Below, piece after piece: positions 16,291 through 24,478 of a stretch of 64,000 nucleotides of DNA (positions are counted from its first letter, which is position 1; every line of letters begins with the position of its first letter). The notes beneath the pieces are model-generated. The model was not told the origin of the DNA. It made no database searches and was given only the letters and a program-made list of their open reading frames with translations. The stretch spans positions 62,001 to 126,000 of the forward strand of contig CAVWUA010000002.1 of assembly GCA_963758025.1 (NCBI GenBank), given 5' to 3'. The translations under genes and the position numbers were made by a program. Source of the stretch: CAVWUA01 sp963758025. Lineage in GTDB: Bacteria > Planctomycetota > Planctomycetia > Isosphaerales > Isosphaeraceae.

Positions 16291-17478
16291 ATGAGGATCA
16301 TCATCAACGGGGTGGGCGTCGCCGGTCCGACGCTCGCTTACTGGCTGCGAAAGGCCGGCCACGAAGTGCTGCTCGTTGAGGCGGCGCCGCGGCTTCGCAC
16401 CGGCGGTTACGCCATCGACTTCGGGTTGGTCGGCTACGACATCGCCGAAAAGATGGGCCTGATCCCCCGGCTCCGAGAGTTGGGTTATCAGGTGAGGGAG
16501 ATGCGCTTCGTGGACCGACAGGGCCGCACGAGCGCCAGCGGCTCGGTGGATGCCCTGGCCCGCTTGACCAACGGCCGCTACATCACCGTGCGGCGATCGG
16601 ACCTTGCGGCGACAATCTACGGTGCGCTGGATGGGACGGTCGAGACGATCTTCGGAGACTCCGTCGCGTCGATCGAGGAGGCGGGAACTTGTGTGCGGGT
16701 TGGCTTCGATCACGCTGCCCCGCGGGAGGCCGACCTGGTGATCGGTGCGGACGGCCTGCATTCGCGGGTCCGCCAGCTCGTGTTTGGGCCTGATTCGGGG
16801 GTCGAGGTGTCGCTCGGTTATCACGTCGCCGCGTTCGAGGCCGAGGGCTACCGGCCGCGCGACGAACTCGTCTATCTCGGCTACGGGGTTCCGGGACGAC
16901 AGATCTATCGCTTCTCCATGCGCGACGACAGGACGCTCTTTCTGTTCATTTTTCGTGACGAGTACCTGCCGGCCGGGAGCCCCGCGAACGACCGGGAACG
17001 CAAATCGGTACTGATGAACGTCTTTGCCGATGTCGGCTGGGAGTGCCCGAAGATCCTTGCGGCCCTGGCGAACGTCGGCAGTATGTATTTCGACCGGGTC
17101 AGCCAGATCCGCCTGGATCGCTGGACGAAAGGGCGCACGGCGCTGGTCGGCGATGCCGCGGCCTGCGTCTCCCTCATGGCGGGCGAAGGTTCGTCCCTGG
17201 CGATGGCCGAGGCTTATATTCTGGCCGGCGAACTGAGCCATGGCGGGGGCGATTACGCCGCGGCGTTCGCGCGCTACGAACAGCAGTTGATGCCGTTTCT
17301 GAAGCGCAAGCAGCGGTCGGTGGCGAAGTCCGCTTCGTCCCTTGCCCCAAAGACGGCGTTCGGCATTCGGTTCCGCAACCTGGTCGTGCGGCTGATGCGG
17401 CGGCTGCCGTTCGTGGTGGATTTCTTCATCGGCCGCCAACTGCGGGATCAGGTCCGGCCCCCGGACTATGCGTTCTGA
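16291..17478 (+). CDS. FAD-dependent monooxygenase (TetX/PHBH-like), cassette-borne
   Basis: A 395-residue class A flavoprotein monooxygenase. Rossmann GxGxxGP variant IINGVGVAGPTLAYWLRKAG at residues 4-23, Arg/Glu adenine-ribose contact at EAAPRLRTGG, the DG motif ADLVIGADGLHSRVR, and the GD motif ALVGDAAACVSLMAGEGSSL for FAD. The closest general type is Tet(X)-like or geranylgeranyl-reductase-like FAD oxidases; the C-terminus has two hydrophobic segments, so membrane association is possible. It follows a core site by 15 bases. Substrate unknown; antibiotic modification is possible but unproven. Confidence 0.85.
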   Translation: MRIIINGVGVAGPTLAYWLRKAGHEVLLVEAAPRLRTGGYAIDFGLVGYDIAEKMGLIPRLRELGYQVREMRFVDRQGRTSASGSVDALARLTNGRYITVRRSDLAATIYGALDGTVETIFGDSVASIEEAGTCVRVGFDHAAPREADLVIGADGLHSRVRQLVFGPDSGVEVSLGYHVAAFEAEGYRPRDELVYLGYGVPGRQIYRFSMRDDRTLFLFIFRDEYLPAGSPANDRERKSVLMNVFADVGWECPKILAALANVGSMYFDRVSQIRLDRWTKGRTALVGDAAACVSLMAGEGSSLAMAEAYILAGELSHGGGDYAAAFARYEQQLMPFLKRKQRSVAKSASSLAPKTAFGIRFRNLVVRLMRRLPFVVDFFIGRQLRDQVRPPDYAF

Positions 17479-17784
17479 CGGGACCCTACCCGGCTTGGTC
17501 TTGGTGCCGTGGATGGCCCGCATCTCCAGCGCGTGCCCGAGGACGAAGGGGATGCCCTGTTCCTGGCAGGTGTCGGCGAGCCAGTACCAGGAGAAGGTGC
17601 ACTCGCAGGCGACGACCAGGCCGTCGCGGAAGGGCTCGACGGCGTCGAGGAAGGCATCGGGATTGGCGGGAATGTCCTCGTGGAGGAGCGTGTGTCCCTG
17701 TGGATCATGGATGCAAAGAGACATGGATCTTGCGTGGAGGTCGACGCCGCAGTAGGCTTGGTGCTGTGCCTGGTCGAGTCTCAT
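17479..17784 (-). pseudogene. IS110-family transposase N-terminal fragment
   Basis: From the ATG at 17784: MRLDQAQHQAYCGVDLHARS, then VVACECTFSWYWLADTCQEQ and HALEMRAIHGTKTK. This is the DEDD (RuvC-like) N-terminus of an IS110/IS1111 transposase with catalytic Asp in GVDLHA and Glu in CECTFSW. It is fused after about 100 residues to the end of the monooxygenase gene, so about three quarters of the transposase is gone. Its 5' side abuts half of an attC-like site (17881). Confidence 0.75.
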
Positions 17785-17880
17785 CGTGGTGTTCCGGGAG
17801 GTAATTCCCGAACCGGGTGCGCTCCAGTCTGCCACCGGAATCGGCGGCGGGCATCGCGGAGGCCATGATGAGTATCCTCC

Positions 17881-17927
17881 GGTTGCAGCGGACCCGTTGC
17901 GCGGGCCGCTGAACCGGGTCGTTAGGC
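17881..17927 (+). repeat. attC-like half site (L''-stem-L'-R')
   Basis: GGTTGCAGCGGACCCG, a TTGCG loop, then CGGGCCGCTGAACCGGGTCG and the core GTTAGGC (17921-17927). The arms GCAGCGGACCCG and CGGGCCGCTG form the imperfect hairpin with unpaired bases that characterises attC. The R'' end is missing, replaced at about 17880 by the IS110 fragment. The next gene starts 32 bases after the core. Confidence 0.6.
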
Positions 17928-17958
17928 GTCGTTTTAGCAGGTACGAGTGCGGGGTCCA

Positions 17959-18523
17959 ATGTTCCTCGAACCGCTCGATGGGGACGACATTTTCATCATC
18001 CACAACCTCCTCTCCCCGGAGGAGTGCGACGGGTTAATCGCGCAGCGAGGCGATCGGCTACGAGGTCGCAGCCGTTGGCGGCGAAGCGATCCCCCAGCTC
18101 CGAAACAACGGCCGCGCCTTCCTGGAAGACGCCGCCCTGGCCGCCGAATTGTGGCGCCGCGCGGCGGCGTTCGTCCCGCAACGCCGGGAGGGCTGGTCAG
18201 CGTGCGGCCTCCATGAACGATTTCGATTCTACCGATACGGGGCGGCCGAGAAGTTCGGGGCGCATTACGACGGGGCGGTCAACCGGGGCGAATCCGAAGT
18301 GAGTAAGCTCACCTTCATGATCTACCTCTGCGACGTCGATGAGGGCGGATCGACGAACTTCTATGGCCCCGGCCTCGTCACTCAGCATGAGGTCCGACCG
18401 GCGCGAGGCCGGGCGCTGGTCTTCGACCACGGCCGGCTCCACGAAGGTGCGCCGGTGCTGAGCGGGCGCAAATACGTGCTCCGTACCGATGTGATGTACT
18501 CCCCCCCGGTCGAGGGCGCCTAA
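17959..18523 (+). CDS. 2-oxoglutarate/Fe(II) dioxygenase (prolyl 4-hydroxylase-like), one frameshift
   Basis: Begins MFLEPLDGDDIFIIHNLLSP with EECDGLIA, shifts frame near 18043, and continues in the frame that ends at 18523: GYEVAAVGG, FRFYRYGAAEKFGAHYDGAV, STNFYGPG, FDHGRLHEG, YVLRTDVMY. The metal ligands His-x-Asp (HYD), the distal His (RLHEG) and the 2OG-binding Arg (RTD) are all present, so the fold is complete if the frame is repaired (187 residues). The TAA stop is part of GCCTAAC at 18518. A gene between GTTAGGC (17921) and GCCTAAC is a classic cassette layout. Confidence 0.7.
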
Positions 18524-18557
18524 CCGCTCTCATGGCCTCTTCTGTCCAGGGAAAAAT
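18518..18557 (+). repeat. attC-like half site after the dioxygenase gene
   Basis: GCCTAACCGCTCTCATGGCC followed by TCTTCTGTCC. This is the exact complement of the sequence found at 5584, 6475, 7438 and 8243 next to the stops of four minus-strand genes. The distal half is replaced by family A and B repeats and an IS4 element. Confidence 0.55.
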
Positions 18558-18564
18558 CCGGTGT

Positions 18565-18638
18565 CAGTCATGTAGGGTGGGCACTGCCCACCATGCTGAT
18601 TATTATCGATGGTGGGCAGTGCCCACCCTACATGACTG
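18565..18638. repeat. Palindromic repeat family A, copy 2 (74 bases)
   Basis: Complete copy with 31-base inverted arms beginning CAGTCATGTAGGGTGGGCAC around GCTGATTATTATCG. Same interior as copy 1. Confidence 0.85.
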
Positions 18639-18692
18639 GGTGGACGCCGCCACCGTTCGCTCGATGGTCAGTGACGTAGGCTGGGTCGAGAC

Positions 18693-20503
18693 CTTGTCCT
18701 TACCCACAACGTACGTTCACGAATCCGGTGGTTGTCCTGCCAGTTGAGCCCCTTGGAGCATCCAGTGCAGGGCGTCCCAGCCACGCCAAATCGTGATCCA
18801 GCCAGGCTCGCCGTCGCACTTGCGGCCCAAGAAGCCGCCCAGACCGGCCAGGCCGCGGATCAAGTCGCGGATCGTCCAATCCTCGGGCCGACCGCGGCCA
18901 CGGCGGGCCCGGTGCACCAACGCCAGGTACATGCGCCGGCACCAAGTCCCGCGCGACGCGGTGCGGTTCGCGGCGGCCCACCTCCTTCATTTGCAGCAGC
19001 CGCACCGCCACCACCGAGAGCACGCCGGTCAACGCCTCCAGGCCATGGCTCGTGTGCAATTGGCCGCCTTCCACGTCACAGCCCGTCTTGAGCGCCTTGT
19101 GCCATTCTTCAATGAGCCACCGCTTTTCATAATAACCAATCACTTCCATGGCCTCCGCCAGGTCACGAACCGGCAGCGACGTCAGCAGCACCCAATCGAT
19201 CGGCTCGCGGACGCCCGGCGGCGGATTCCCCTCGTGGGCCCAGACCACCCCTTGGGCAATCGGCTGGGGCGTCAGCGCCGTCAACGAGGCCGCCGGGTGC
19301 CGCGGGATCAAGGTCGTGACCGGGGCGAACGCCACTTCGAGGCGGGCCCGCCGCGCCGGCTGCCGGGGGCGGGCCCGCAGCTCCAAGGTGTAGCCGTCCG
19401 CCGCGGGCGTGTGCGCCAGGACGTCCGACAAGGGTCCTTCGTCTCCGGCCGCATCGCGGACGCGACGGTTGCGGCTCTTGACCCGACCGACCCAGTCGGC
19501 CCCGATCCGTTGGGCGCGGCAAAAGACTTCGAAATCGTCGGCGCCGCGATCCATCACATGCACCCACTGGGCCGTCGCTGGCGGCGGGCCGACCTGCTCG
19601 ATCAACTGGCCCCACACGGCCGATTCGCGGTCGCGTTGCTGCTTCTGGGTCAGCGTTTCCCCCTGGGGAGCGGGCCGGCGATGGAACAGGACCTGCCCGG
19701 CCAGGCCCACCACCCACTCGTCGCGGGGGTCGACCACCAGCGCCGAGTGGAGCAGGAACCCACGGCCCGTGCCGCGGCCGACGGGCCCCAGCCCCGTGGC
19801 CTGCCGTTGCGATCCGAAGTCGATCTCGGTGGTGTCGTCGAGGATCAAGAACCGGCCCCGCTCGGCCTGCTCGCGGCTGAGGTGCCAGTGCGGCGTGGCG
19901 AGGGTCGGAAAGGTCGCTTCGGGCCGATCCAGCAGGCGATAGGCGGCCTTGAGATCGCCCCACGTCTGGGTCTCCCGGGGCAGACTGGAGCAGGGATCGC
20001 GGGCGATTTGCTCGGCCAGCGTCACCAACCGGGCGGTGCGGCGGCGATCCCGCAGTTGGGCCGTGGCGAACTGGGTGGTGGCCCAGGCCGCCGGGTCGGC
20101 GTGCCAGGTGGACCCGGCCCCCCCGAGGAGGTCGAGCGGGTCGGCACACTCCCCCAACGGGGAGGGATCGAGCGTCTCGATCTCGGGGTTCTGGGGCGAA
20201 CCGCCGTGGACGGGATGCGGCTCCTCGCGTGTGAACCTCCGGGCGGCGTGTGAGAGCACCGGCGCGGTCGTCGGTCCCTGGGACCAGACGAACGCCCCGC
20301 TGGCATCGAGGATAAGATCCATGAGTGTCCCTCCCAGCCCGCCGGCGTGGAGGCCCCAAGACGGGGTGACCTGTGTTCCGGGGTGGATGACCTCCTCCCC
20401 CCGGTTCTCCACGTCCCTGGCTCAGGTGCATCGGAGCAAAAAACAGGTGGAATTGGCAAGATCAGACCAGCGATACTGGACATACGTTGTGGGTAAGGAC
20501 AAG
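18693..20503 (-). mobile_element. IS4-family insertion sequence, 1811 bases
   Basis: 21-base perfect terminal inverted repeats (CTTGTCCTTACCCACAACGT followed by A, and its complement at the right end) with an 8-base target duplication GTCGAGAC at 18685-18692 and 20504-20511. One transposase gene on the minus strand. The target is the centre of a family B palindrome. Confidence 0.92.
18717..20322 (-). CDS. IS4-family transposase (frameshift near C-terminus)
   Basis: DDE transposase of the IS4/IS50 (Tn5) type: N-terminal DNA-binding and helical region (WATTQFATAQLRDRRRTARL, SLPRETQTWGDLKAAYRLLD), catalytic Asp in ILDDTTEIDFGS, second Asp in VHVMDRGADDFEVF, and Glu in the YEKRWLIEEWHKALKTGCDV signature. 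The start at 20322 (MDLILDASG) has GGAGGG six bases upstream. The frame changes near 18930; the C-terminal 71 residues (MYLALVHRARRGRG...ALHWMLQGAQLAG) are in the next frame, so the protein is broken or the sequence has one indel. Confidence 0.88.
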
Positions 20504-20585
20504 GTCGAGACCCAGCCATTGGGCGGCGACGAACGATGAAGCTGGGTCGAGACCCAGCCTACGTCACTGAATAGGCGAATCGACC

Positions 20586-22121
20586 ATGGACAAACAGCTA
20601 TCGATGATGGTGGCTCTCAGACCGGGCATTTTCGCGGACGCCGGAGGCGTAAGCGACGCATCCCGCGCCATTCAGGCGTGCCTGGATGCGATGGATCCCT
20701 CCGATACCCTCGAACTCCCACCGGGGGTCTACCGGATTGACAGACCGCTGGTCATTTCCAAGCCCGTAGTCCTGACAACCCGGGGCTTGGCCGACTCCAC
20801 CGAGCCGATCGCCTCGCCGCCCTCGGCGGCGTACAACGCGCGGAGCTACGCGACTTTGAAGGCCGCCCCTGTACTCACTTTCGGAAACTACCGGCCTCAC
20901 CGCGACCAGGACAGGGGGATGCTTTGCGTCCGGCCGTCAGACGACCAGGACCTCCTCGCCGATGTCCACATCCACCATCTGATCCTCGATGGCAACAGCC
21001 GGACTCGACGGGAAGCGTTCGGCAATACCCGGACGTGTGACCAGTTCAACTGCACCAACATCAATGCCCAGCGATGCCGGGACCTGCATTTCCGCCATAA
21101 CGTCTCCACCGACGCCTGCACGGGAGGCAACGACCCCTACGCGAACCTCTTCGTCGACACGCCCGGCCTGAAGCTCTACGGCAACCTCTTTTTCAGGAAC
21201 GGAGATGTGCCGATCGGCTGGAACGCCCCGGACTATCTGAGCAGCACCGCAGTCCACGTCCTAGCGACCAATAACCTGGAGATTCAGGCGTCGTCGATCG
21301 ATGTCCATGATCTGGTTGTGGCCGAGAACCTGGTCTACGACCCATCGAACCTTGGGATCGTCCTGCGACCGGGAGCCGGCAGGACGATGACCGGAGAGGT
21401 CGCCCGCAATGAAATCAAGCAACTGCGCAACATGAACTGGGGGCCCGCCCTGCTGCTCTACGGCCGGGGATCGTTCGGTGACGGTTTACGCCAGGACTCG
21501 CGCACCACTCTGCTGGTTCACGGTAATCGGATCGACGGGAACGCCGACGGGGCGGTGATCCCGGGCACCCGAACACGCCTCCGTATGGCCTCGTTCGGCA
21601 TCCAAATCGGTACCCGGCCCTACGGCCCGAACCCCGATTCCCTGTCTTGGCGGATCGAGGGAGGCCGGATTTACGCGAACTCTATCGACAATACCCAGGT
21701 CGGCATCAACGTCGATGGCGCAGGGACGGCCGCTTCGCCCGTCGTCGTGGTCGATAATGTCGTCGGCAGTGGCGTCGGGCAGGCCTTCAACAAGGCCCCC
21801 AAGGTGGAAGGCGATCCGTTCTCCGGCAACGTCATCATCGCGAATGAAATCCTCGTGACCGAGGGGGGCCGCACCCGACAGTCCGGCCCGCCGTCCCTTT
21901 CCCCGGTCGAGGGTCCCCGCCGGCCGGCTGGGGCTCGGTGCCGACACACGAGGGGTGCGCCTGGGGGACCTGCGCGGCCCTCGTCGCGGTCGCTCCCAAG
22001 CCGATTGGTCCCGTGGTTCCCGACCCTGGCACCGGGGAATGAATTGCCGGATTGCGCCCCGACGCCCTCGCCCCGACTGACCCGCTCCACGATACGGCGT
22101 CTTGTCGATGCAGTAATGTAG
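20586..22121 (+). CDS. Right-handed parallel beta-helix (pectate-lyase-3-like) protein
   Basis: 511 residues by frame, of which about 430 look genuine. The N-terminal motif GIFADAGGVSDASRAIQACL and LELPPGVYRIDRPLVISKPV are characteristic of the Pectate_lyase_3 superfamily entry strand, and repeated coils with Asn/Gly turns follow (LILDGNSRT, HNVSTDACTGGNDPY, DLVVAENLVYD). No signal peptide, so a cytoplasmic or tailspike-like role is possible. From about residue 433 the sequence turns Pro/Arg-rich and unrelated, ending at a stop supplied by palindromic repeat A, so the native 3' end is probably lost. The start lies 18 bases after repeat B. Confidence 0.65.
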   Translation: MDKQLSMMVALRPGIFADAGGVSDASRAIQACLDAMDPSDTLELPPGVYRIDRPLVISKPVVLTTRGLADSTEPIASPPSAAYNARSYATLKAAPVLTFGNYRPHRDQDRGMLCVRPSDDQDLLADVHIHHLILDGNSRTRREAFGNTRTCDQFNCTNINAQRCRDLHFRHNVSTDACTGGNDPYANLFVDTPGLKLYGNLFFRNGDVPIGWNAPDYLSSTAVHVLATNNLEIQASSIDVHDLVVAENLVYDPSNLGIVLRPGAGRTMTGEVARNEIKQLRNMNWGPALLLYGRGSFGDGLRQDSRTTLLVHGNRIDGNADGAVIPGTRTRLRMASFGIQIGTRPYGPNPDSLSWRIEGGRIYANSIDNTQVGINVDGAGTAASPVVVVDNVVGSGVGQAFNKAPKVEGDPFSGNVIIANEILVTEGGRTRQSGPPSLSPVEGPRRPAGARCRHTRGAPGGPARPSSRSLPSRLVPWFPTLAPGNELPDCAPTPSPRLTRSTIRRLVDAVM

Positions 22122-22184
22122 GGTGGGCACCGCCCACCATCCAAATTTTAATATGTGGTGGGCGGTGCCCACCCTACATTACTT
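22111..22184. repeat. Palindromic repeat family A, copy 3
   Basis: CAGTAATGTAGGGTGGGCAC and its complementary arm ending CCTACATTACTT enclose CCAAATTTTAATATG. Interior differs from copies 1 and 2. Its left arm provides the TAG stop of the beta-helix ORF and its right arm the TAA stop of the IS1182 fragment on the other strand. Confidence 0.85.
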
Positions 22185-22526
22185 GCGGAACAGGCTGATG
22201 GTGCGGAAGTCGGGCCGCTCGGTGCCGACGATGGCCAAGAACGCCAGGTGGCGTTCGCAGGCCTGGGCGATCTTGCGGCTGGAGAAGACGCCGACACAGT
22301 AGGCGTAGAGGAGCAGACAGGTCATCATGGCGGGATCGAAGGGGGGAGCGCCGCGGGTCTCGTCCTGATAGGTGGCATGGATTCGGGAGAGGTCGAGGGT
22401 GGGGACAACATCGAGGAGGAAGAAGACGAGGTCATCCTCCGGGAGCTTGGTGGCCGGGGCGTGGGCCTGCTGGGCGTAGAGTTCAGGGGTCCAGGGGCGA
22501 TAGGGTTTGCCACCAGGCGTGGTCAT
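22179..22526 (-). pseudogene. IS1182-family transposase N-terminal fragment
   Basis: 115 codons: MTTPGGKPYRPWTPELYAQQ, then DDLVFFLLDVVPTLDLSRI, YQDETRGAPPFDPAMMTCLL and CVGVFSSRKIAQACERHLAF followed by GTERPDFRTISLFRK. This is the DUF772-type N-terminal domain of IS1182/IS5-like transposases, cut exactly where repeat A begins. The catalytic DDE domain is absent. Confidence 0.8.
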
Positions 22527-22688
22527 GATCGGTCTCGGATGCGGTTGGGGCGATCAGATGAGTTCAAGCTCCCAGGTTAAAGGCGTCCGGGCCGCAAAAC
22601 CATTGCGGCCCGCAGAATCGACAGGCTGATTCGTGGACAGCCTCCTAGCCGCGGAGTTCTTCACGTCAACGGAACCGTGATCGGGGGA

Positions 22689-22711
22689 GCACTGGTGGCA
22701 AGCCACCAGTG
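22689..22711. repeat. REP-like palindrome
   Basis: CACTGGTGG, CAAG loop, CCACCAGTG; a relative of the palindromes beside the RAYT fragment at 8.7 kb. Lies 57 bases beyond the stop of the MACPF gene and may also act as its 3' hairpin. Confidence 0.45.
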
Positions 22712-22767
22712 GCACACAGAAACCGGCTGTTCGTGCCATCCCGCCGCTATGTCCCCCTTTTCCTCCC

Positions 22768-24057
22768 TCAGTGCGTCTCGTCCAGCTTGATGATGTAGAC
22801 CAACTCCAGGAACGGCGGCAGCACGTTCTGCACCGGCGCCGTCACCGAGTCCAGTGCAGAAATCCCCTCGCCAAGGAGTTTATGGACGACAACCTTTTTC
22901 GAATGAGTCGTAAGCTTTGGGGTAAACTTTTCGGAACCCCCAATCTCGCCCACCTCCGAGAGTTCTCCGGTGCCGCGGATGAAGCGTCCCCGCAGGTCGG
23001 GCCTGCCATCCTGGCCGTCGCAGAGTGCCCACCCCTCCGGCGTTCGGATTGTTGCCTTCGCGGGATCGTCCGGATTCTCGATCTGGGTCGTTGTGGGCCT
23101 CCACGCAACGATCGTTCCGGCCGGGACTCCAAAGGCACCCCGCGACGGCACGAATTTCACGACCGGGTCAAGTAGTGACCGGCATCGCGGCAGCCGGGCC
23201 GGATCTAACAGGTTCCAGTAGGATGCAAGGTGGACCTCCACCGGGGCGAGAATGAAAGTAACTTTACCTTCGTGGATGTCCTGCAGAAAGGAGGAGATCT
23301 CTTCAAAGCGACTCATCGAGAGCGGACGCGGAGGCTCCGTACCCCCGCAATTCACTTCAGTCGTCAAGTCAAGGTCGCCTGAGGAGACTTGTTTCTTCGT
23401 CTCGGCATCGACGCCCCCTTCGCCACTGACCGCCTGGAAACTCGCCTTCAGCCGGGTACCGAGCTTCATCTTGGCTTCGTCGCTCGCCGAGCGCAGGCTG
23501 CCGCGGATTGCGATGGTCAGGCCATAAGTGATCGCATGAATATAGTGAGTGCCGAAATCGCGTCGGAACTGCGTGAAAGCCGCCTCGTCGTCTTCGATAC
23601 TCTCGGCCACCGGCTGCAGGTCCTCCGGCACCCGCATGAGTTCGGGCGACATCACGCGGCTGTCTCCGCGATGGGTCAGCAGTACATAGGCCGAGTGGCT
23701 CCCCGCTTGCGAACTGCTCGCCATCTCCATCGCGGCATCGATGCTCGTCAGCGCATAAGACGCGCGGAAGTAGGTGTTCAGCGCCGCGGCTTCGCTCCGC
23801 TGGGAGTCGGTCTGCAGCAGTGCGAAGCTGTCCTTGATGGAATCGCCGCTGACCTTGTAGCGCGAGGCCTCCTCCTCGGCCGTCGCCATCAACGTCGGTG
23901 CCTCAAAGAATCGATGGACATCTGGGACCATCAGTGGGTACTGCGGGTCCGTCATGTCCACGCCACGCCCAACCGTAATACTGCCCCCGCCCGCAATAAT
24001 GGTGGCCGGGATCTGGTACGAGGCCCGCGTCGCGTAGAAGCGATTGGTGGTAATCAT
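22768..24057 (-). CDS. MACPF (perforin-like) protein with C-terminal phage tail-collar domain
   Basis: A 429-residue protein. Residues 1-290 form a membrane-attack-complex/perforin domain; the family signature (Y/F)GTHY is seen as FGTHYIHAITYG at 168-179, preceded by helical clusters rich in Ser/Ala that would form the transmembrane hairpins. From about residue 310 the protein has a phage tail-collar-like module: GVPAGTIVAW, GWALCDGQDGRPDLRGRFIR and the closing PPFLELVYIIK strand. No signal peptide is visible. AGGAG lies five bases before the start. Family knowledge: MACPF proteins oligomerise into pores; collar domains occur in tail fibres and R-type particles. The combination suggests a delivered pore-forming effector, but target and delivery are unknown. 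The 5' side abuts an IS110 left-end fragment. Confidence 0.8.
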   Translation of the reverse strand: MITTNRFYATRASYQIPATIIAGGGSITVGRGVDMTDPQYPLMVPDVHRFFEAPTLMATAEEEASRYKVSGDSIKDSFALLQTDSQRSEAAALNTYFRASYALTSIDAAMEMASSSQAGSHSAYVLLTHRGDSRVMSPELMRVPEDLQPVAESIEDDEAAFTQFRRDFGTHYIHAITYGLTIAIRGSLRSASDEAKMKLGTRLKASFQAVSGEGGVDAETKKQVSSGDLDLTTEVNCGGTEPPRPLSMSRFEEISSFLQDIHEGKVTFILAPVEVHLASYWNLLDPARLPRCRSLLDPVVKFVPSRGAFGVPAGTIVAWRPTTTQIENPDDPAKATIRTPEGWALCDGQDGRPDLRGRFIRGTGELSEVGEIGGSEKFTPKLTTHSKKVVVHKLLGEGISALDSVTAPVQNVLPPFLELVYIIKLDETH

Positions 24058-24070
24058 CGTGACTCCTATG

Positions 24071-24235
24071 GCCTGAAGTAGCCATGTCAGCCGCGTAACC
24101 CCGACGAGGCGGCGATCCTCGAGGTGTGATCTCTCCACGACACCCACCCCAAAGGAGCCACGCGGACGACCACCATTCTCGACCTTGACCTCGGCCAATG
24201 CAAGAACGTCGCGTGCCTGGATGACCCGGAGAGAA
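24071..24235 (+). repeat. IS110 left-end fragment (copy at the MACPF gene)
   Basis: GCCTGAAGTAGCCATG followed by the same leader as 4530, 7098 and 7919 and by ILDLDLGQCKNVACLDDPE in frame, then unrelated sequence. It is oriented away from the MACPF gene, as the other copies are from their neighbouring genes. Confidence 0.65.
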
Positions 24236-24339
24236 AAACGGGGACATAAGCCGCATTTACGCCTGCGTTCGCGGACGGCTGGGGGGCGGCCGCGAGGTTC
24301 CGATGATCCCCCGCGCCGGCGAGTGAAATTCGACCGGTC

Positions 24340-24420
24340 GGGGCGGGTTGTATGGTATCGTACGTGTTCCCGAGACGTTGCCCCTGGCGATCGGCTGCGG
24401 CCTCTTCGGGGCGAATTGCG
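24340..24420. repeat. Degenerate half copy of long palindromic repeat family E
   Basis: CGTGTTCCCGAGACGTTGCC, CCTGGCGATCGGCTGC and CTCTTCGGGGCGAA match, with substitutions, the right arm of the two family E elements at 57.2-57.7 kb. No coding content. Confidence 0.45.
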
Positions 24421-24478
24421 CTTCGTGGTGGCCCGCAACGCGGGTCGAGACCATGTCAACCCTCAAGGAACATCCTCC

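Larger units (their letters stand above)
18670..20568. repeat. Palindromic repeat family B, split by an IS4 element
   Basis: AGTGACGTAGGCTGGGTCGA at 18670 stops at the IS; the remainder (CCAGCCATTGGGCGGCGACG to GCCTACGTCACT) resumes at 20512. Removing 18693-20511 yields a complete 80-base family B repeat. Confidence 0.85.

Noticed and set aside
16198..18003. 601-codon minus-strand ORF across the monooxygenase and IS110 fragment
   Set aside because: Only the 17479-17784 part is real coding (IS110); the rest is a shadow of the plus-strand monooxygenase.
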